A stretch of DNA of 50,246 nt from Rubrobacter sp. (GCA_013695335.1 JACDAR010000157.1:1-50246), one strand, 5' to 3'. Positions 1 through 9,070 are shown, counted from the first letter of the stretch. Program-made: numbers and translations. The notes: generated from the letters alone by a model not told the origin.

Positions 1-790
1 CCATCGAGACGCGGGCCACCTCGCGCCGCACCGGATCGAAGCTGGAAAGCACTAAGGTCTCGGGGGTGTCGTCGATGATCACATCCACCCCTGTGGCCGC
101 CTCGAACGCCCTGATGTTCCTGCCCTCGCGGCCTATGACGCGGCCCTTCATATCGTCTGAAGGCAAAGCTACAGCCTTGACGGTGGACTCCGCAGTCAGG
201 TCGGAGGCGAGCCGCTCCATGGTCGTGGAGATGATCCTGCGCGCTTCCACGTCGGCCAGCTCCTCGGCCTCCATCGTCCTATCGCGCACGAGCCTGCCCA
301 GCCTGCCCTCGAGCTCCGACTCCAGGTTGGAGAACAGCCTGCTCTCCGCCTCTGCGCGGGTGAGACCTGCGATCTCCTCTAGCGCCCGCACGTGGTCAGC
401 CGCGCGGGATTTGAGATCCTCTTCCGCTGACCGGAGTTTCTCTTCGGCCTCAGAGAGACGGCGGTGGCGTTCATCAAGTTCACCGCCGCGCCGGTCGAGG
501 GCCGTATCCCGGTTGTCCAGGCGCTCTTCGATGCGTGAGATCTCAGCCCGCCTGGAGCGTACCTCCGCCTCGGCCTCGTCTTTTATCCGCAGGGCCGCTT
601 CTTTTGCCGCCAGTTCGGATTCGCGCCTGGCTGAATCCGCGGAGCGTTTGGCATCCTCGATTATGGAATCGGCGTCAGCCCGCGCTCCCGCTTGACGGGA
701 GGCCACAAACCGCTTGTAAAAGAAGAACCCCAGGACGGCGCCGAGGATGAGCCCGGCGGCCAGTCCCAGGACCAGAAAAAGGTAAGTCAC
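1..790 (-). CDS. rny: Ribonuclease Y, N-terminal part (cut by window edge)
   Basis: Membrane-anchored endoribonuclease that starts mRNA decay. Translating from a GTG at 790 gives one N-terminal membrane segment (about residues 2-24, rich in L, G and F). A long charged coiled coil (about 30-180) follows, then the start of a KH domain with the motif GREGRNIRAFE and, after it, GVDVIIDDTPE, as in RNase Y. The HD catalytic domain lies beyond position 1, so the gene is incomplete here. An AGGA ribosome-binding site precedes the GTG by about 8 bases. It lies 50 bp downstream of recX in the same direction, an order common in Gram-positive bacteria. Identification is firm; only the C-terminal half is unseen. 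Confidence 0.95.
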   Translation of the reverse strand, partial: MTYLFLVLGLAAGLILGAVLGFFFYKRFVASRQAGARADADSIIEDAKRSADSARRESELAAKEAALRIKDEAEAEVRSRRAEISRIEERLDNRDTALDRRGGELDERHRRLSEAEEKLRSAEEDLKSRAADHVRALEEIAGLTRAEAESRLFSNLESELEGRLGRLVRDRTMEAEELADVEARRIISTTMERLASDLTAESTVKAVALPSDDMKGRVIGREGRNIRAFEAATGVDVIIDDTPETLVLSSFDPVRREVARVSM

Positions 791-842
791 GAGTTGTCCT
801 CCAACAAGGCCGCCCTAGCGGCGGCCGGATCATAGTTCCCGA

Positions 843-1469
843 CTATTCACCGGCTTCCGGCGACCCGGCCTCCCGATACCTGCGGGCGACCTCTGCGCAA
901 ACGTCCGCCGAGTAACCCCGGCGCGTCAGAAAGCCGTAGACCCGGCGCGCCTCGGCGTCGGACCCTCCCGTATTATAGCGCCGCGATGCCGCGGATAAAG
1001 CGTCGTCGAGCTCGGAATGTTCCGCAAACTCGTCGTCAACCGCCTTCTGGGCGGTTTCGGAATCCACACCGCTCTTGCGGAGGTCCGCCGTTACCCTGCG
1101 GGGTCCGTACTTGCGCGCCCGCTGCCTGGCGACGTTGCGGGCAAACTCCTCGTCGTCCACGTAGCCGAGTTCCTGGAGACGCTCCACCACGGCCTGGATA
1201 GTCTCCTCCCCAAACTCCCGGCGGCGGAGACGGGTCCGGATTTCACCCTCCGAACGGGCGCGATACCCGAGCAAATTCAATGCCCGGCCCATGGCGAGCG
1301 CCCGCTCCCCAGCGACACGGGCTCCTTCGAGTTCCGAGTCAGAGAGCGCGGCCCCTTCATAAAGACCGCGCTCAGCCGCCACTGTGGCGTCTATCTCAGC
1401 CCATAGTTCACCATCGACGTAGACCTTAGCCCTGCCCCGCCGCTCGCGTATGCTGGTTACTCGGGGCAC
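843..1469 (-). CDS. recX: RecA regulator RecX
   Basis: Small helical protein that binds RecA filaments and modulates recombination and the SOS response. The 208 residues contain RecX signatures: LNLLGYRARSEGEIRTRL near residue 65, ELGYVDDEEFARNVARQRARKYGPRRV near 105-130, and a C-terminal repeat with VYGFLTRRGYSADV. Length is typical for actinobacterial RecX. The start is a GTG with only a weak AGG upstream, so translation may be coupled to recA, whose stop lies 45 bp upstream. The recA-recX pair is the classical arrangement in which RecX limits the activity of its neighbour. Confidence 0.95.
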   Translation of the reverse strand: MPRVTSIRERRGRAKVYVDGELWAEIDATVAAERGLYEGAALSDSELEGARVAGERALAMGRALNLLGYRARSEGEIRTRLRRREFGEETIQAVVERLQELGYVDDEEFARNVARQRARKYGPRRVTADLRKSGVDSETAQKAVDDEFAEHSELDDALSAASRRYNTGGSDAEARRVYGFLTRRGYSADVCAEVARRYREAGSPEAGE

Positions 1470-1514
1470 GCTATACCTGGGCCAGCCGCGCTGGCCGCGT
1501 CCGAAATTAAGCGC

Positions 1515-2618
1515 CTAGAGAGCGCGACGCCCGGCTGGCTCGCGGTCGGGGCTACCGGAGATTCCCTCAGGGGAGTCAGGTACTTCATCGGCTGGCAAAT
1601 CTTCCTCGGGAGGAGCTTCGATCGGCGCACCGGAACTATCGAGGCCGAGCTTCTCGTAGATGTCGTCGAGGACCCGGCCGCGGACATCCTCGTTGTTCTT
1701 GAGAAATTGCTTGGCGTTCTCCCTGCCCTGCCCGAGACGCTCGTCTCCGTAGGCGAACCACGCCCCGGATTTCTGAACCACGCCCTGGGCGATGCCGATA
1801 TCGAGCAGGCTCCCCTCCCTGGAGATGCCCTCTCCGTACATGATGTCGAAGAAGACCTCCTTGAAAGGCGGCGCCACCTTGTTCTTGCGAACCGTCACCT
1901 TGGTCTGGTTGCCAACGGTGTCTGTCCCGACCTTTAGCGCCCCGATGCGGCGGATATCCAGTCTAACGCTGGAGTAGAACTTCAAGGCGCGGCCACCCGG
2001 GGTAGTTTCGGGGGAGCCGAACATCACCCCAATCTTCTCGCGGAGCTGGTTGATGAAGATGCAAGTCGTTCCAGACCTCGACAACGAACCCGACAACTTC
2101 CTCAGGGCCTGGCTCATCAGGCGGGCCTGGAGCCCCACGTGGGAGTCGCCCATCTCGCCTTCGATCTCGGCCCTCGGGACGAGCGCGGCGACGGAGTCTA
2201 TGACCACCACGTCGACCGCGCCGGAGCGTATGAGGGTGTCGGCGATTTCGAGCCCCTGCTCGCCGGAGTCCGGCTGGCTGAAGTACAGGTTGTCTAGGTC
2301 AACGCCTATGGCCTTGGCGTAGGCTGGGTCGAGGGCGTGCTCGGCGTCTATGAACGCGGCAAGCCCGCCAGCCTTCTGGGCCTCGGCGATGATGTGCAGG
2401 GCCACAGTAGTTTTGCCGCTGGATTCGGGGCCGTAGATCTCCACTATTCGCCCGCGGGGAACCCCGCCGACGCCGAGTGCCAGGTCCAGGGCCAGAGCGC
2501 CCGTGGGGATCGAGGGAATCCTCCGCAGTTCCCTGTCTCCCATGCGCATGATTGAACCCTTGCCGAACTGCTTCTCGATCTGGGATACGGCCGCGCCCAA
2601 CGCTTTGCTCTTGTCCAA
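1515..2618 (-). CDS. recA: Recombinase RecA
   Basis: DNA-dependent ATPase for strand exchange and co-protease for LexA. With the start used here the protein has 367 residues. Walker A GPESSGKTT is at 63-71. The characteristic FINQLREKIGVMFGSPETTPGG loop 2 region and the acidic C-terminal tail are present. The frame is open to a TTG at 2630, but a GGAGG at 2624-2628 sits five bases before a second TTG at 2618. This also fits the usual RecA N-terminus (KAL...QIEKQFGKGSIMR), so 2618 is preferred. A consensus-like promoter lies about 70 bp upstream and recX follows, as in many actinobacteria. No intein is present. Confidence 0.97.
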   Translation of the reverse strand: MDKSKALGAAVSQIEKQFGKGSIMRMGDRELRRIPSIPTGALALDLALGVGGVPRGRIVEIYGPESSGKTTVALHIIAEAQKAGGLAAFIDAEHALDPAYAKAIGVDLDNLYFSQPDSGEQGLEIADTLIRSGAVDVVVIDSVAALVPRAEIEGEMGDSHVGLQARLMSQALRKLSGSLSRSGTTCIFINQLREKIGVMFGSPETTPGGRALKFYSSVRLDIRRIGALKVGTDTVGNQTKVTVRKNKVAPPFKEVFFDIMYGEGISREGSLLDIGIAQGVVQKSGAWFAYGDERLGQGRENAKQFLKNNEDVRGRVLDDIYEKLGLDSSGAPIEAPPEEDLPADEVPDSPEGISGSPDREPAGRRAL

Positions 2619-2629
2619 TGCATCCTCCA

Positions 2630-2642
2630 AACAGCGGCTGTT
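2630..2642. promoter_or_regulatory. Palindrome in recA leader (candidate operator)
   Basis: The 13-bp inverted repeat AACAGCNGCTGTT lies between the recA promoter and the recA ribosome-binding site. It has half-site features of SOS boxes (GAAC...GTTTG in its extended form), but the spacing is seven rather than four bases, so it is not a standard Gram-positive LexA box. A regulatory role is inferred from position and symmetry only. Confidence 0.35.
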
Positions 2643-2686
2643 CGATGCCAGACCGCCTGCGTCTCTGGGCTTCTCTCTACTGTTTC

Positions 2687-2714
2687 ATTATACCGGTGCG
2701 ACAGGGGCTCCCAA
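2687..2714 (-). promoter_or_regulatory. recA promoter
   Basis: On the minus strand TTGGGA (2709-2714) and a perfect TATAAT (2687-2692) are separated by 16 bases, in the gap between the rodZ-like gene and recA. A perfect -10 hexamer is rare in this GC-rich sequence, which makes a sigma-A type promoter likely. The predicted transcript start is near 2680, giving a leader of about 60 bases. Confidence 0.65.
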
Positions 2715-2753
2715 CACCCCAAAGATGCGCGCACGGGAGAGAATGCGGGTGGA

Positions 2754-3638
2754 TCAACCGCCGGTCTTGAGCGTCCAGTCGCGGGTGAGAACCTGTCCGC
2801 TCTCACCGAGCACGCCAACTTCCTGCCCGTTCACACTCACCTTCACTGCCCCTGCGTCGCCAGTAGTGAGGCTAAGTTCGTGCTTCGCCTCGAACGTCAT
2901 CGAGAAGCCGGGCCTCGCAACCTCGGCGAACGATGTAGACCCATCGGCCCGAACTTCAAGCCAGGATGGTCTCTTGTCGACGCTGACCTCAGCCTGCAAC
3001 GTCTCGACGGATGGTGCTTCAATCGTGGTCTCCTCAGTCCGTCCAAAGGAATTTTTGGTGGGATCGGTGTTCTTGCCGGTGGCCCTGTCCGACGGGGAGC
3101 CTTTGCCCGAAGCCTGATCTTTCCCATTACTTTTAGAATCCTGAGCGGCGGCCGAGGAGTTCGTTTCGGAGTAGGCTTGTGAGCCCCTTCCAATATAGTA
3201 GAGGCCCCCTATCACAAGCGCGAGAACAAGGACTGCCACCACGATGGTGAGGATGGTTCCACCCGAGATCCTGCGCCCTCGCGCCCCTGAGACGCCGCCG
3301 ACGTTGAGCAAGGGTTGCTCCAACTCGCTTCTTTGAGGCTCGGAATCGTTTGACAGGCGTTCGCGGCGCGACCTCCTGCGGCTCCTGAATTCCAGGGAGA
3401 TCGCATCCCCATCTAGGCCGAGGTAGTTGGCGTAGGTTTTGAGGAAACCCTGAACGTAGACAGCGTCGGGCAGGATGCTGTAGTCCTCGCGCTCCAACGC
3501 CTCCAGGTAGCGCTTGCGGATCTTGGTCGCCTGCTCGACTTCTTCGAAGGAAAGCCCCTTCTGCGTGCGGGCATCCTCCAGCTCGGGGCCGATACTGCGG
3601 CTGTCCGGCGAAGAAGGGCTATGTTCCTCATCACTCAT
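2754..3638 (-). CDS. RodZ-like helix-turn-helix membrane protein
   Basis: Probable cell-shape or morphogenesis protein of the RodZ/HTH_25 family. The cytoplasmic N-terminus (about 18-85) is an XRE-like helix-turn-helix with the family features LEDARTQKGLSFEEVEQATKI and YVQGFLKTYANYLGLD. One membrane segment follows at about 127-149. After it come a low-complexity S/K/T/D-rich linker (about 155-195) and a C-terminal beta-rich extracytoplasmic domain of the DUF4115 type (about 200-294). RodZ proteins link MreB to the cell wall machinery; no mreB is in view, so that role is inferred. It lies 27 bp after ftsK in the same direction. ATG start with AGGA about 13 bases upstream. Confidence 0.8.
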   Translation of the reverse strand: MSDEEHSPSSPDSRSIGPELEDARTQKGLSFEEVEQATKIRKRYLEALEREDYSILPDAVYVQGFLKTYANYLGLDGDAISLEFRSRRRSRRERLSNDSEPQRSELEQPLLNVGGVSGARGRRISGGTILTIVVAVLVLALVIGGLYYIGRGSQAYSETNSSAAAQDSKSNGKDQASGKGSPSDRATGKNTDPTKNSFGRTEETTIEAPSVETLQAEVSVDKRPSWLEVRADGSTSFAEVARPGFSMTFEAKHELSLTTGDAGAVKVSVNGQEVGVLGESGQVLTRDWTLKTGG

Positions 3639-3665
3639 GAACTGCGAAATCCTATCATAGACCCC

Positions 3666-6002
3666 CTACCAGCTTCCCTCCGGCCCGAAGTCTAATGAAT
3701 CTGGGACCGCGTCGCTTTTCCCATCGTCCTGCTCGAAGATTCGCGGAAGGTCGAGTTCCGAGGCAACTACCGACCGGCTCTTTGATCCCTCGTATGGCCC
3801 GACAACGCCCCTGCGTTCAAGCGCGTCGATGATCCGTCCAGCCCGTGAATATCCAACCCTGAAACGCCGCTGCACAGCGCTCACGGACGCCTGCTGCGTG
3901 GAGACTACGAAGCTGGCCGCGTCTGGCAGCAGATCATCATCAGGCTCGTCAGTCTTCTTCGGATCTTCTTTGGGCTGCGTCACCTCTTCGACGAAGTTCG
4001 GGGAAGCGTCGCCTGAGGCAGATGCCGCGCTGGCAACGACGATCTCGCCCACCTCGCTCTCGGAGATGAATGCGCCCTGAACACGGGATGGCCGCATGGC
4101 GGAGACGGGTTTATAGAGCATGTCGCCCATGCCGAGAAGGGCTTCCGCGCCTGGGGTGTCCATTATGACGCGCGAATCCACCTGGCTGGAGACGGCGAAA
4201 GCGATACGGCTCGGGATGTTGGCTTTGATCATGCCGGTTATCACATCCACCGATGGCCGCTGCGTCGCCACCACTATATGAATTCCCACGGCCCTGGCCT
4301 TCTGCGCAAGCCGGATTATGGAATCCTCGACCTTGGACGCAGCCTGCATCATGAGGTCGGCCAGCTCGTCTATCACGATGACCACGTACGGCATCGGGGT
4401 CTCGGCCCTGTCGTTGTAGCCTTCGAGGGAGCGGGTCCCCATCCTCTCGAGCACCTCGTAGCGGCGTTCCATCTCCGCGACTGCCCAGAGCAGGGCGTTT
4501 GCAGCTTTCTTCACGTCCGTTACCACTGGGGTTATGAGGTGCGGCACCTTCCCGAACTGAGACAACTCGACCCGCTTGGGGTCGATGAGGACCATCTTGA
4601 CCCGCCTGGGATCCGTGGTGAGCAGGAGCGATGTGAGGAGGCCGTTCAGCATCACGCTCTTGCCAGCGCCCGTGGTGCCCGCGACTAGCAGGTGGGGCAT
4701 CTCCGCGAGATCCAGGAACACAGCGCGACCGGAGATGTCCTTGCCAAGCCCGACGGGAAGGGTCCAGTCGTTGCCGTGCGGATACTCCCTGAATACGTCG
4801 CCAAGCGTGACGATTGCTGCCTTCGTGTTCGGCACCTCGACACCGACGGCGCTTTTGCCTGGTATCGGGGCCAGAATTCGTACCTCGGTGGCCGCCAGCG
4901 CATAAGCGATGTCCTGCTGGAGGTTCCTGACCTTACCAACCTTCACCCCTGCCCCGAGCCTGAGTTCGTAGCGGGTCACCCTCGGTCCCACTACTGCCCG
5001 AATTACCTGCGCCTCGACCCCGAAATCCGCCAGCGCGCGCGTTAGCCTGCGGCTGGTCCCCTCCGCGTCGTGCTCCGGATCCCCACTCCCCGCCTTCAGC
5101 ATGGTCAGCGGCGGCGGCACGTACTCGCCTGATGGTACTTCCCTGTTCTCCACGAAATCCACGGCCCGGCTCTCCGGCAGCACTACCTCGAACTCACCCG
5201 CTGGCTGCACATCCTGATCGTAGACTTCGACCGGGGGAGGCTCTTCCTGAATATTTTCAACGGGGAAACCCGTCTCGTCGAACGGCTTCCGGTCCCGCGT
5301 CCGCCGCGAAGTTTTCTCGGATTTATCGCTCTTGGTGGCTTTTTCCACGGCTGGCTTCTCGCGCGAACGCCACGCCTGCCAGCCATCGCGGGTGCGGCTG
5401 GCCGCAGAGCCGGAGGCTGATCCCGTTGCGTCGAACACAGCCTTCAGCGAGATTCCTGTGAGCAGGGAAAGCCCAAGCGAATACAACACCACGAGCGCCA
5501 GCGCGGCGCCCACGGTTCCGCCAGCCAGATACACGGCGTGGTACACACCGCTACCGACGATACCGCCAGCATCCGCGTACGACGAAGGCTCGAATCGTGC
5601 CCGCTCGGACAACCCGGCGGCGAAAGTAGTTGCCCCCGCCACGAGAAGAAATGCGGCGCCCGCCGCCCGACGCCACACCAGCCAGTTTACGAGGAGGCAT
5701 AAGCCCACCACGATGGCCAGTGGCGCGAGCAAGACTCCGAGCGTCCCCACCAGACTCTTCGCGGCGAAGAAGCCGGCGTCGCCGAGATATGCGCCTCGGC
5801 CCGTAACGAAAGCGGCAGTGAAGAAAAGCCCGACCGCGATCAATACGAACCCGAAGAACTCGCGGGAGATCGCCTGAGAGAGAAAATCCCTGAGCCGCGT
5901 GAAGGGACCGGGGCCCTTTTTCTTGCGGGTGGCCGGTTTGCGATCCTTGCTCGTGGTCTTTCTCGAAGCAGGCTTCTTTGGGGCCCGTTTACTGGTCGCC
6001 AT
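3666..6002 (-). CDS. ftsK: DNA translocase FtsK/SpoIIIE
   Basis: Membrane-anchored DNA pump that clears and resolves chromosome termini at the division septum. The 778-residue protein begins with a very basic K/R-rich tail (1-35). Membrane segments follow (about 48-70, 84-112, 115-132, 152-185), then a charged linker (about 200-300) and the motor domain. Walker A GTTGAGKS is near residue 440, followed by DPKRVELSQF and a Walker B region (VIVIDELADLMM). The C-terminal winged-helix gamma domain (VQRRFRVGYSRAGRIID...RGVVGP), which reads KOPS-like polar sequences, is intact. Length is typical of actinobacterial FtsK. ATG start at 6002, 66 bp after rnj. Confidence 0.96.
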   Translation of the reverse strand: MATSKRAPKKPASRKTTSKDRKPATRKKKGPGPFTRLRDFLSQAISREFFGFVLIAVGLFFTAAFVTGRGAYLGDAGFFAAKSLVGTLGVLLAPLAIVVGLCLLVNWLVWRRAAGAAFLLVAGATTFAAGLSERARFEPSSYADAGGIVGSGVYHAVYLAGGTVGAALALVVLYSLGLSLLTGISLKAVFDATGSASGSAASRTRDGWQAWRSREKPAVEKATKSDKSEKTSRRTRDRKPFDETGFPVENIQEEPPPVEVYDQDVQPAGEFEVVLPESRAVDFVENREVPSGEYVPPPLTMLKAGSGDPEHDAEGTSRRLTRALADFGVEAQVIRAVVGPRVTRYELRLGAGVKVGKVRNLQQDIAYALAATEVRILAPIPGKSAVGVEVPNTKAAIVTLGDVFREYPHGNDWTLPVGLGKDISGRAVFLDLAEMPHLLVAGTTGAGKSVMLNGLLTSLLLTTDPRRVKMVLIDPKRVELSQFGKVPHLITPVVTDVKKAANALLWAVAEMERRYEVLERMGTRSLEGYNDRAETPMPYVVIVIDELADLMMQAASKVEDSIIRLAQKARAVGIHIVVATQRPSVDVITGMIKANIPSRIAFAVSSQVDSRVIMDTPGAEALLGMGDMLYKPVSAMRPSRVQGAFISESEVGEIVVASAASASGDASPNFVEEVTQPKEDPKKTDEPDDDLLPDAASFVVSTQQASVSAVQRRFRVGYSRAGRIIDALERRGVVGPYEGSKSRSVVASELDLPRIFEQDDGKSDAVPDSLDFGPEGSW

Positions 6003-6068
6003 GCCCAGTAGTCTAGCGCATGAACCTGCGGCTGAGGGTCAAACGCAAGGTGTGGTGGTGGCTTCTAG

Positions 6069-7730
6069 TTAAACCTCAACTATTAGCGGCAGTATGATCG
6101 GGCGTTTCCTCGTGCGGTTCGATAGGAAGCTGGAAAGGTCGCGCCTTATCTCGTTTTTCAGGGCGCCCCAGTCCGTGATGTTGCGGCTGCCAGTTCTTTG
6201 GAGGGTCGTTGTGACGACGCCTATGGAGTCCTCGACTAGCCCGTTTGCGCCCTGGGGGGCGACGAAGCCGCGGGAGATCACATCGGGAGTCCCGAGAAGC
6301 TGGCCGCTCTGGGCGTCGATGCGGGCAACCACTATGAACATACCGTCTTCCGAGAGCTGCTGGCGCTCGCGCATGACGGCTGTCGAGGTGTCGGCGAGGC
6401 CGCCGCCGTCCACCAAGAACATCCCGGCCGCGACGTTCTTCACGCGCCGGGCCTCACCACCGTGGAACTCCAGGCACCCGCCGTTCTCCAGGATGAAGAT
6501 GTTCTCCTCCGGGATGCCTAAAGCGACACCGGTGTTCGCGTGGTGGCGCATGTGCCGGAACTCACCGTGCACGGGCACAAGGTAGCGCGGCTTGAGGAGG
6601 GAGAGAACGAGTTTCTGCTCCTCCTGCGCGGCGTGGCCCGAGACGTGGACGTTCGACACAGGGCTGTAGTGGACGTCGGCGCCCTTCTTCATCAGGCCGT
6701 TGATGGTGCGCGAGACGCCCCGCTCGTTGCCTGGGATGGGGTGCGCCGAGATCACGACGGTGTCCTCGGAACCGACCTCGATGGTGCGGTGCGTGCCTGC
6801 GGCTATTCTACTGAGTCCCGCCATGGGCTCGCCCTGCGATCCCGTGGTAAGTACAGCTATGTCGTCGTCGGGGACCTTGTTCACGTCGCGCTGGTCCACC
6901 ATCATATTATCCGGCAGGTCCAGGTATCCCAGATCGCGCGCGATCTGAACGTTCCGGATCATGGACCGTCCCGTTACGCCGACGAGACGGTCGTGTTCCT
7001 TGGCCGCCTCGATTACCTGCTGAATGCGGTGGATGTGCGAGGCGAACGAGGCGACGATGATCCTGCCTCCCGCGTCCTCGAACACCTGGTTCAGGGTATC
7101 CCCAACCACCTTCTCGGAAGGCACGTAGCCTGGCCGCTCGGAGTTCGTCGAATCCCCGAAGTAGGCGAGCACGCCCTCTTTGCCCAGCGCGGCGAAGCGC
7201 GCGAGGTCCATCGGCTCGCCCTCGATTGGCGTAAGATCGATCTTGTAGTCGCCGGAGAAAACAATGAGGCCAGCCTCCGTGCGGATGGCGACTGCTACCG
7301 CGTCGGGGATGGAGTGGTTCACGCCTACGAACTCGACGCCGAACGATGCGAGGCTGATCCTCTGTCCAGCCTGGACTTCCCTGAGATCCGCGTTCTTGAT
7401 CCCGAACTCCTGGAGCTTGCTCCTCACGAGCCCGAGGGTGAGCCTGGTTGCGTACACGGGCACCTGAAATTCCCTCAGCACGTAAGGCAAAGATCCGACG
7501 TGGTCCTCGTGACCGTGCGTCAGCACTATGCCTTTGAGTTCGTCTGCGTGTTCCCGCAGATACGTAAAATCGGGCAGGACGAGATCAATGCCAGGCATCT
7601 CCTCGTCAGGGAACGCCATACCGGCGTCCACCAGCATCATTCCGCTTCGCTGGCGCACGGCTGTCATATTCTTGCCGATCTCGCCCAATCCTCCGAGGGG
7701 CACGACCTGCAAGGTTCCGTTGTCTAACAA
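6069..7730 (-). CDS. rnj: Ribonuclease J
   Basis: Metallo-beta-lactamase/beta-CASP ribonuclease with 5'-3' exo- and endonuclease activity in RNA maturation and decay. The zinc-binding HGHEDH motif is at residues 72-77, followed by the beta-CASP motifs (GDSTNSERPG near 195; SGHAAQEEQKLVLSLLKPRYLVPVHGE near 370-395) and the C-terminal domain to residue 553. Length matches the family. The start is a TTG with AGGAGGT about 11 bases upstream. RNase J, RNase Y, PNPase and RNase III are all encoded in this window, so the cell has the Gram-positive style RNA decay set. A repeat-rich gap separates rnj from the M16 peptidase gene upstream. Confidence 0.96.
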   Translation of the reverse strand: MLDNGTLQVVPLGGLGEIGKNMTAVRQRSGMMLVDAGMAFPDEEMPGIDLVLPDFTYLREHADELKGIVLTHGHEDHVGSLPYVLREFQVPVYATRLTLGLVRSKLQEFGIKNADLREVQAGQRISLASFGVEFVGVNHSIPDAVAVAIRTEAGLIVFSGDYKIDLTPIEGEPMDLARFAALGKEGVLAYFGDSTNSERPGYVPSEKVVGDTLNQVFEDAGGRIIVASFASHIHRIQQVIEAAKEHDRLVGVTGRSMIRNVQIARDLGYLDLPDNMMVDQRDVNKVPDDDIAVLTTGSQGEPMAGLSRIAAGTHRTIEVGSEDTVVISAHPIPGNERGVSRTINGLMKKGADVHYSPVSNVHVSGHAAQEEQKLVLSLLKPRYLVPVHGEFRHMRHHANTGVALGIPEENIFILENGGCLEFHGGEARRVKNVAAGMFLVDGGGLADTSTAVMRERQQLSEDGMFIVVARIDAQSGQLLGTPDVISRGFVAPQGANGLVEDSIGVVTTTLQRTGSRNITDWGALKNEIRRDLSSFLSNRTRKRPIILPLIVEV

Positions 7731-7753
7731 AAGTTCTGATTACCTCCTTGTGA

Positions 7754-7811
7754 AGCCATCAGCTTTCAGCATCTTGTTCTTGCTGATAGCTGACCGCTGA
7801 CGGCTGATTGC
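7754..7811. repeat. Heptamer repeat cluster with inverted arm
   Basis: Four head-to-tail heptamers of the form GCTGANN occupy 7782-7809 on the plus strand. The opposite-orientation units AGCCATCAGCTTTCAGCA lie at 7754-7771, so the two arms can pair with imperfections. The cluster fills the gap between the M16 peptidase stop and the rnj ribosome-binding site. It has no T-tract and is not a clear terminator. It looks like a short interspersed palindromic repeat. Confidence 0.6.
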
Positions 7812-9067
7812 TAATTCAGGTACCTCCCGAGGTCGAGCTCCTTCGGCCCGACGGCTGAGAGGTACATTGAGTCCAGGTTGAGGTGTTTCCGCGCCAGCCG
7901 CCTGATGTCGTCGGCGGTGACGGCTTCTATGCGTTCTGCTATTTCCTCCGGCTTCAAGAGTTCCGAGTCGGTTATGACGCTGCGCCCGACGCGGTTCATC
8001 CTGGCGGCTGTGCTCTCCAGTGCGAGTAGCGTGGAGCTTTTGAGTTGCTGTTTGGTGCGCTCGAGTTCCTCCGCCTCGACCGTCTCCTCCTGCACCTTTT
8101 CGAGCTGCTCGGAGATGATCTTCACCGCCTCTTCGACGTTGCCGGTCGTGGAGCCGACGTAGGTCTTTATTGCCCCTGCGTCGGAATATCCCTGATGATA
8201 GGAGTACACGGCGTAGGCCAGGCCGCGCTTCTCGCGCACCTCCTGGAAAAGACGGCTAGACATACCGCCGCCGAGAACATTGTTCAGGGCGGCCATACCG
8301 AAGCGGTCCTCGCTGCTAGCCGGAATACCGAGTGAGCCCATCGAGACGTGGTACTGCTCGGTCTCCTTGAACTTGTAGAAGAACCGGCTCTCCGGCTGCG
8401 TCGGCTTTGCCTCGCGCACGAACGGCTCGCCCTCTGGCAGCCCGGAGAACTTATCTTCGACCGCGCTCTCAAGGTAGTCTGGGTCGAGCTTCCCTGCCCC
8501 TACCACGAACACGTTGGCAGTGTTGTATACGTCGCCGTGGAAGCCGCGAAGGGTATCGTGGTCCACGCCGCGCACCGTTTCTGCTGAGCCGATGATCGGG
8601 CGTCCCAGGGTGTCGTCGTGGAAGATCAGGGAAGAGAGGTATTCGTCTGCCATCTGGTCTGGACGATCCTCGTACATCTTGATCTCCTCGACGATCACCT
8701 CCCGCTCGCGCTCCAGATCAACCAGCGTCGGGTTTTTGATCATGTCGCTGACGATATCCAGCGCGCGGTCGAGGTGCTCGGGGAGGAAACGTGCGTACAG
8801 CACCGTGTATTCCTCGCCCGTCGCAGCGTTCTCCTGGGCGCCGATGCCCTCGAACGCCTGGGCAATGCCGAGGGCGTCCATCGAGGGCGTGCCCTTGAAG
8901 AGCATGTGCTCCATGAGGTGGCTGATGCCAGCGACCTTGTCTTCTTCGTCCCGGGAACCGGCCCGGATCCAGATCCCCAGGGCGACGCTCGTCGCCTCGT
9001 TCAGGGGCTCGGAGAAGACCCGTAGTCCTCCCGGAAGAACCTTGTGCCTGACGTTTGGATCGCTCAA
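7811..9067 (-). CDS. M16 family zinc peptidase (PepR/processing peptidase-like)
   Basis: Zinc metallopeptidase of the M16 (pitrilysin/mitochondrial processing peptidase) family. The inverted zinc motif HLMEH is at residues 50-54. The distal conserved glutamate region follows (EREVIVEEIKMYEDRPDQM near 120-140). The C-terminal M16 half contains the glycine-rich GGGMSSRLFQEVREKRGLAYAVY segment near 265-290. At 418 residues it is a full two-domain subunit. It follows pnp by 3 bp and uses a TTG start with GGAGGCG about 8 bases upstream. A pnp-M16 pair is common in Gram-positive bacteria, but the physiological substrate is not known to me. Confidence 0.9.
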   Translation of the reverse strand: MSDPNVRHKVLPGGLRVFSEPLNEATSVALGIWIRAGSRDEEDKVAGISHLMEHMLFKGTPSMDALGIAQAFEGIGAQENAATGEEYTVLYARFLPEHLDRALDIVSDMIKNPTLVDLEREREVIVEEIKMYEDRPDQMADEYLSSLIFHDDTLGRPIIGSAETVRGVDHDTLRGFHGDVYNTANVFVVGAGKLDPDYLESAVEDKFSGLPEGEPFVREAKPTQPESRFFYKFKETEQYHVSMGSLGIPASSEDRFGMAALNNVLGGGMSSRLFQEVREKRGLAYAVYSYHQGYSDAGAIKTYVGSTTGNVEEAVKIISEQLEKVQEETVEAEELERTKQQLKSSTLLALESTAARMNRVGRSVITDSELLKPEEIAERIEAVTADDIRRLARKHLNLDSMYLSAVGPKELDLGRYLN

Positions 9068-9070
9068 GTC

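Noticed and set aside
2630..2642. Canonical LexA box at recA
   Set aside because: Half-sites are present, but the spacing of seven bases does not match the GAAC-N4-GTTC type.
6540..7727. Long plus-strand open frame of 395 codons
   Set aside because: Antisense shadow of rnj, with no ribosome-binding site and unnatural composition rich in H, V and R.
7754..7811. Possible CRISPR array
   Set aside because: Units are only seven bases, tandem without spacers, and no cas genes are in the window.
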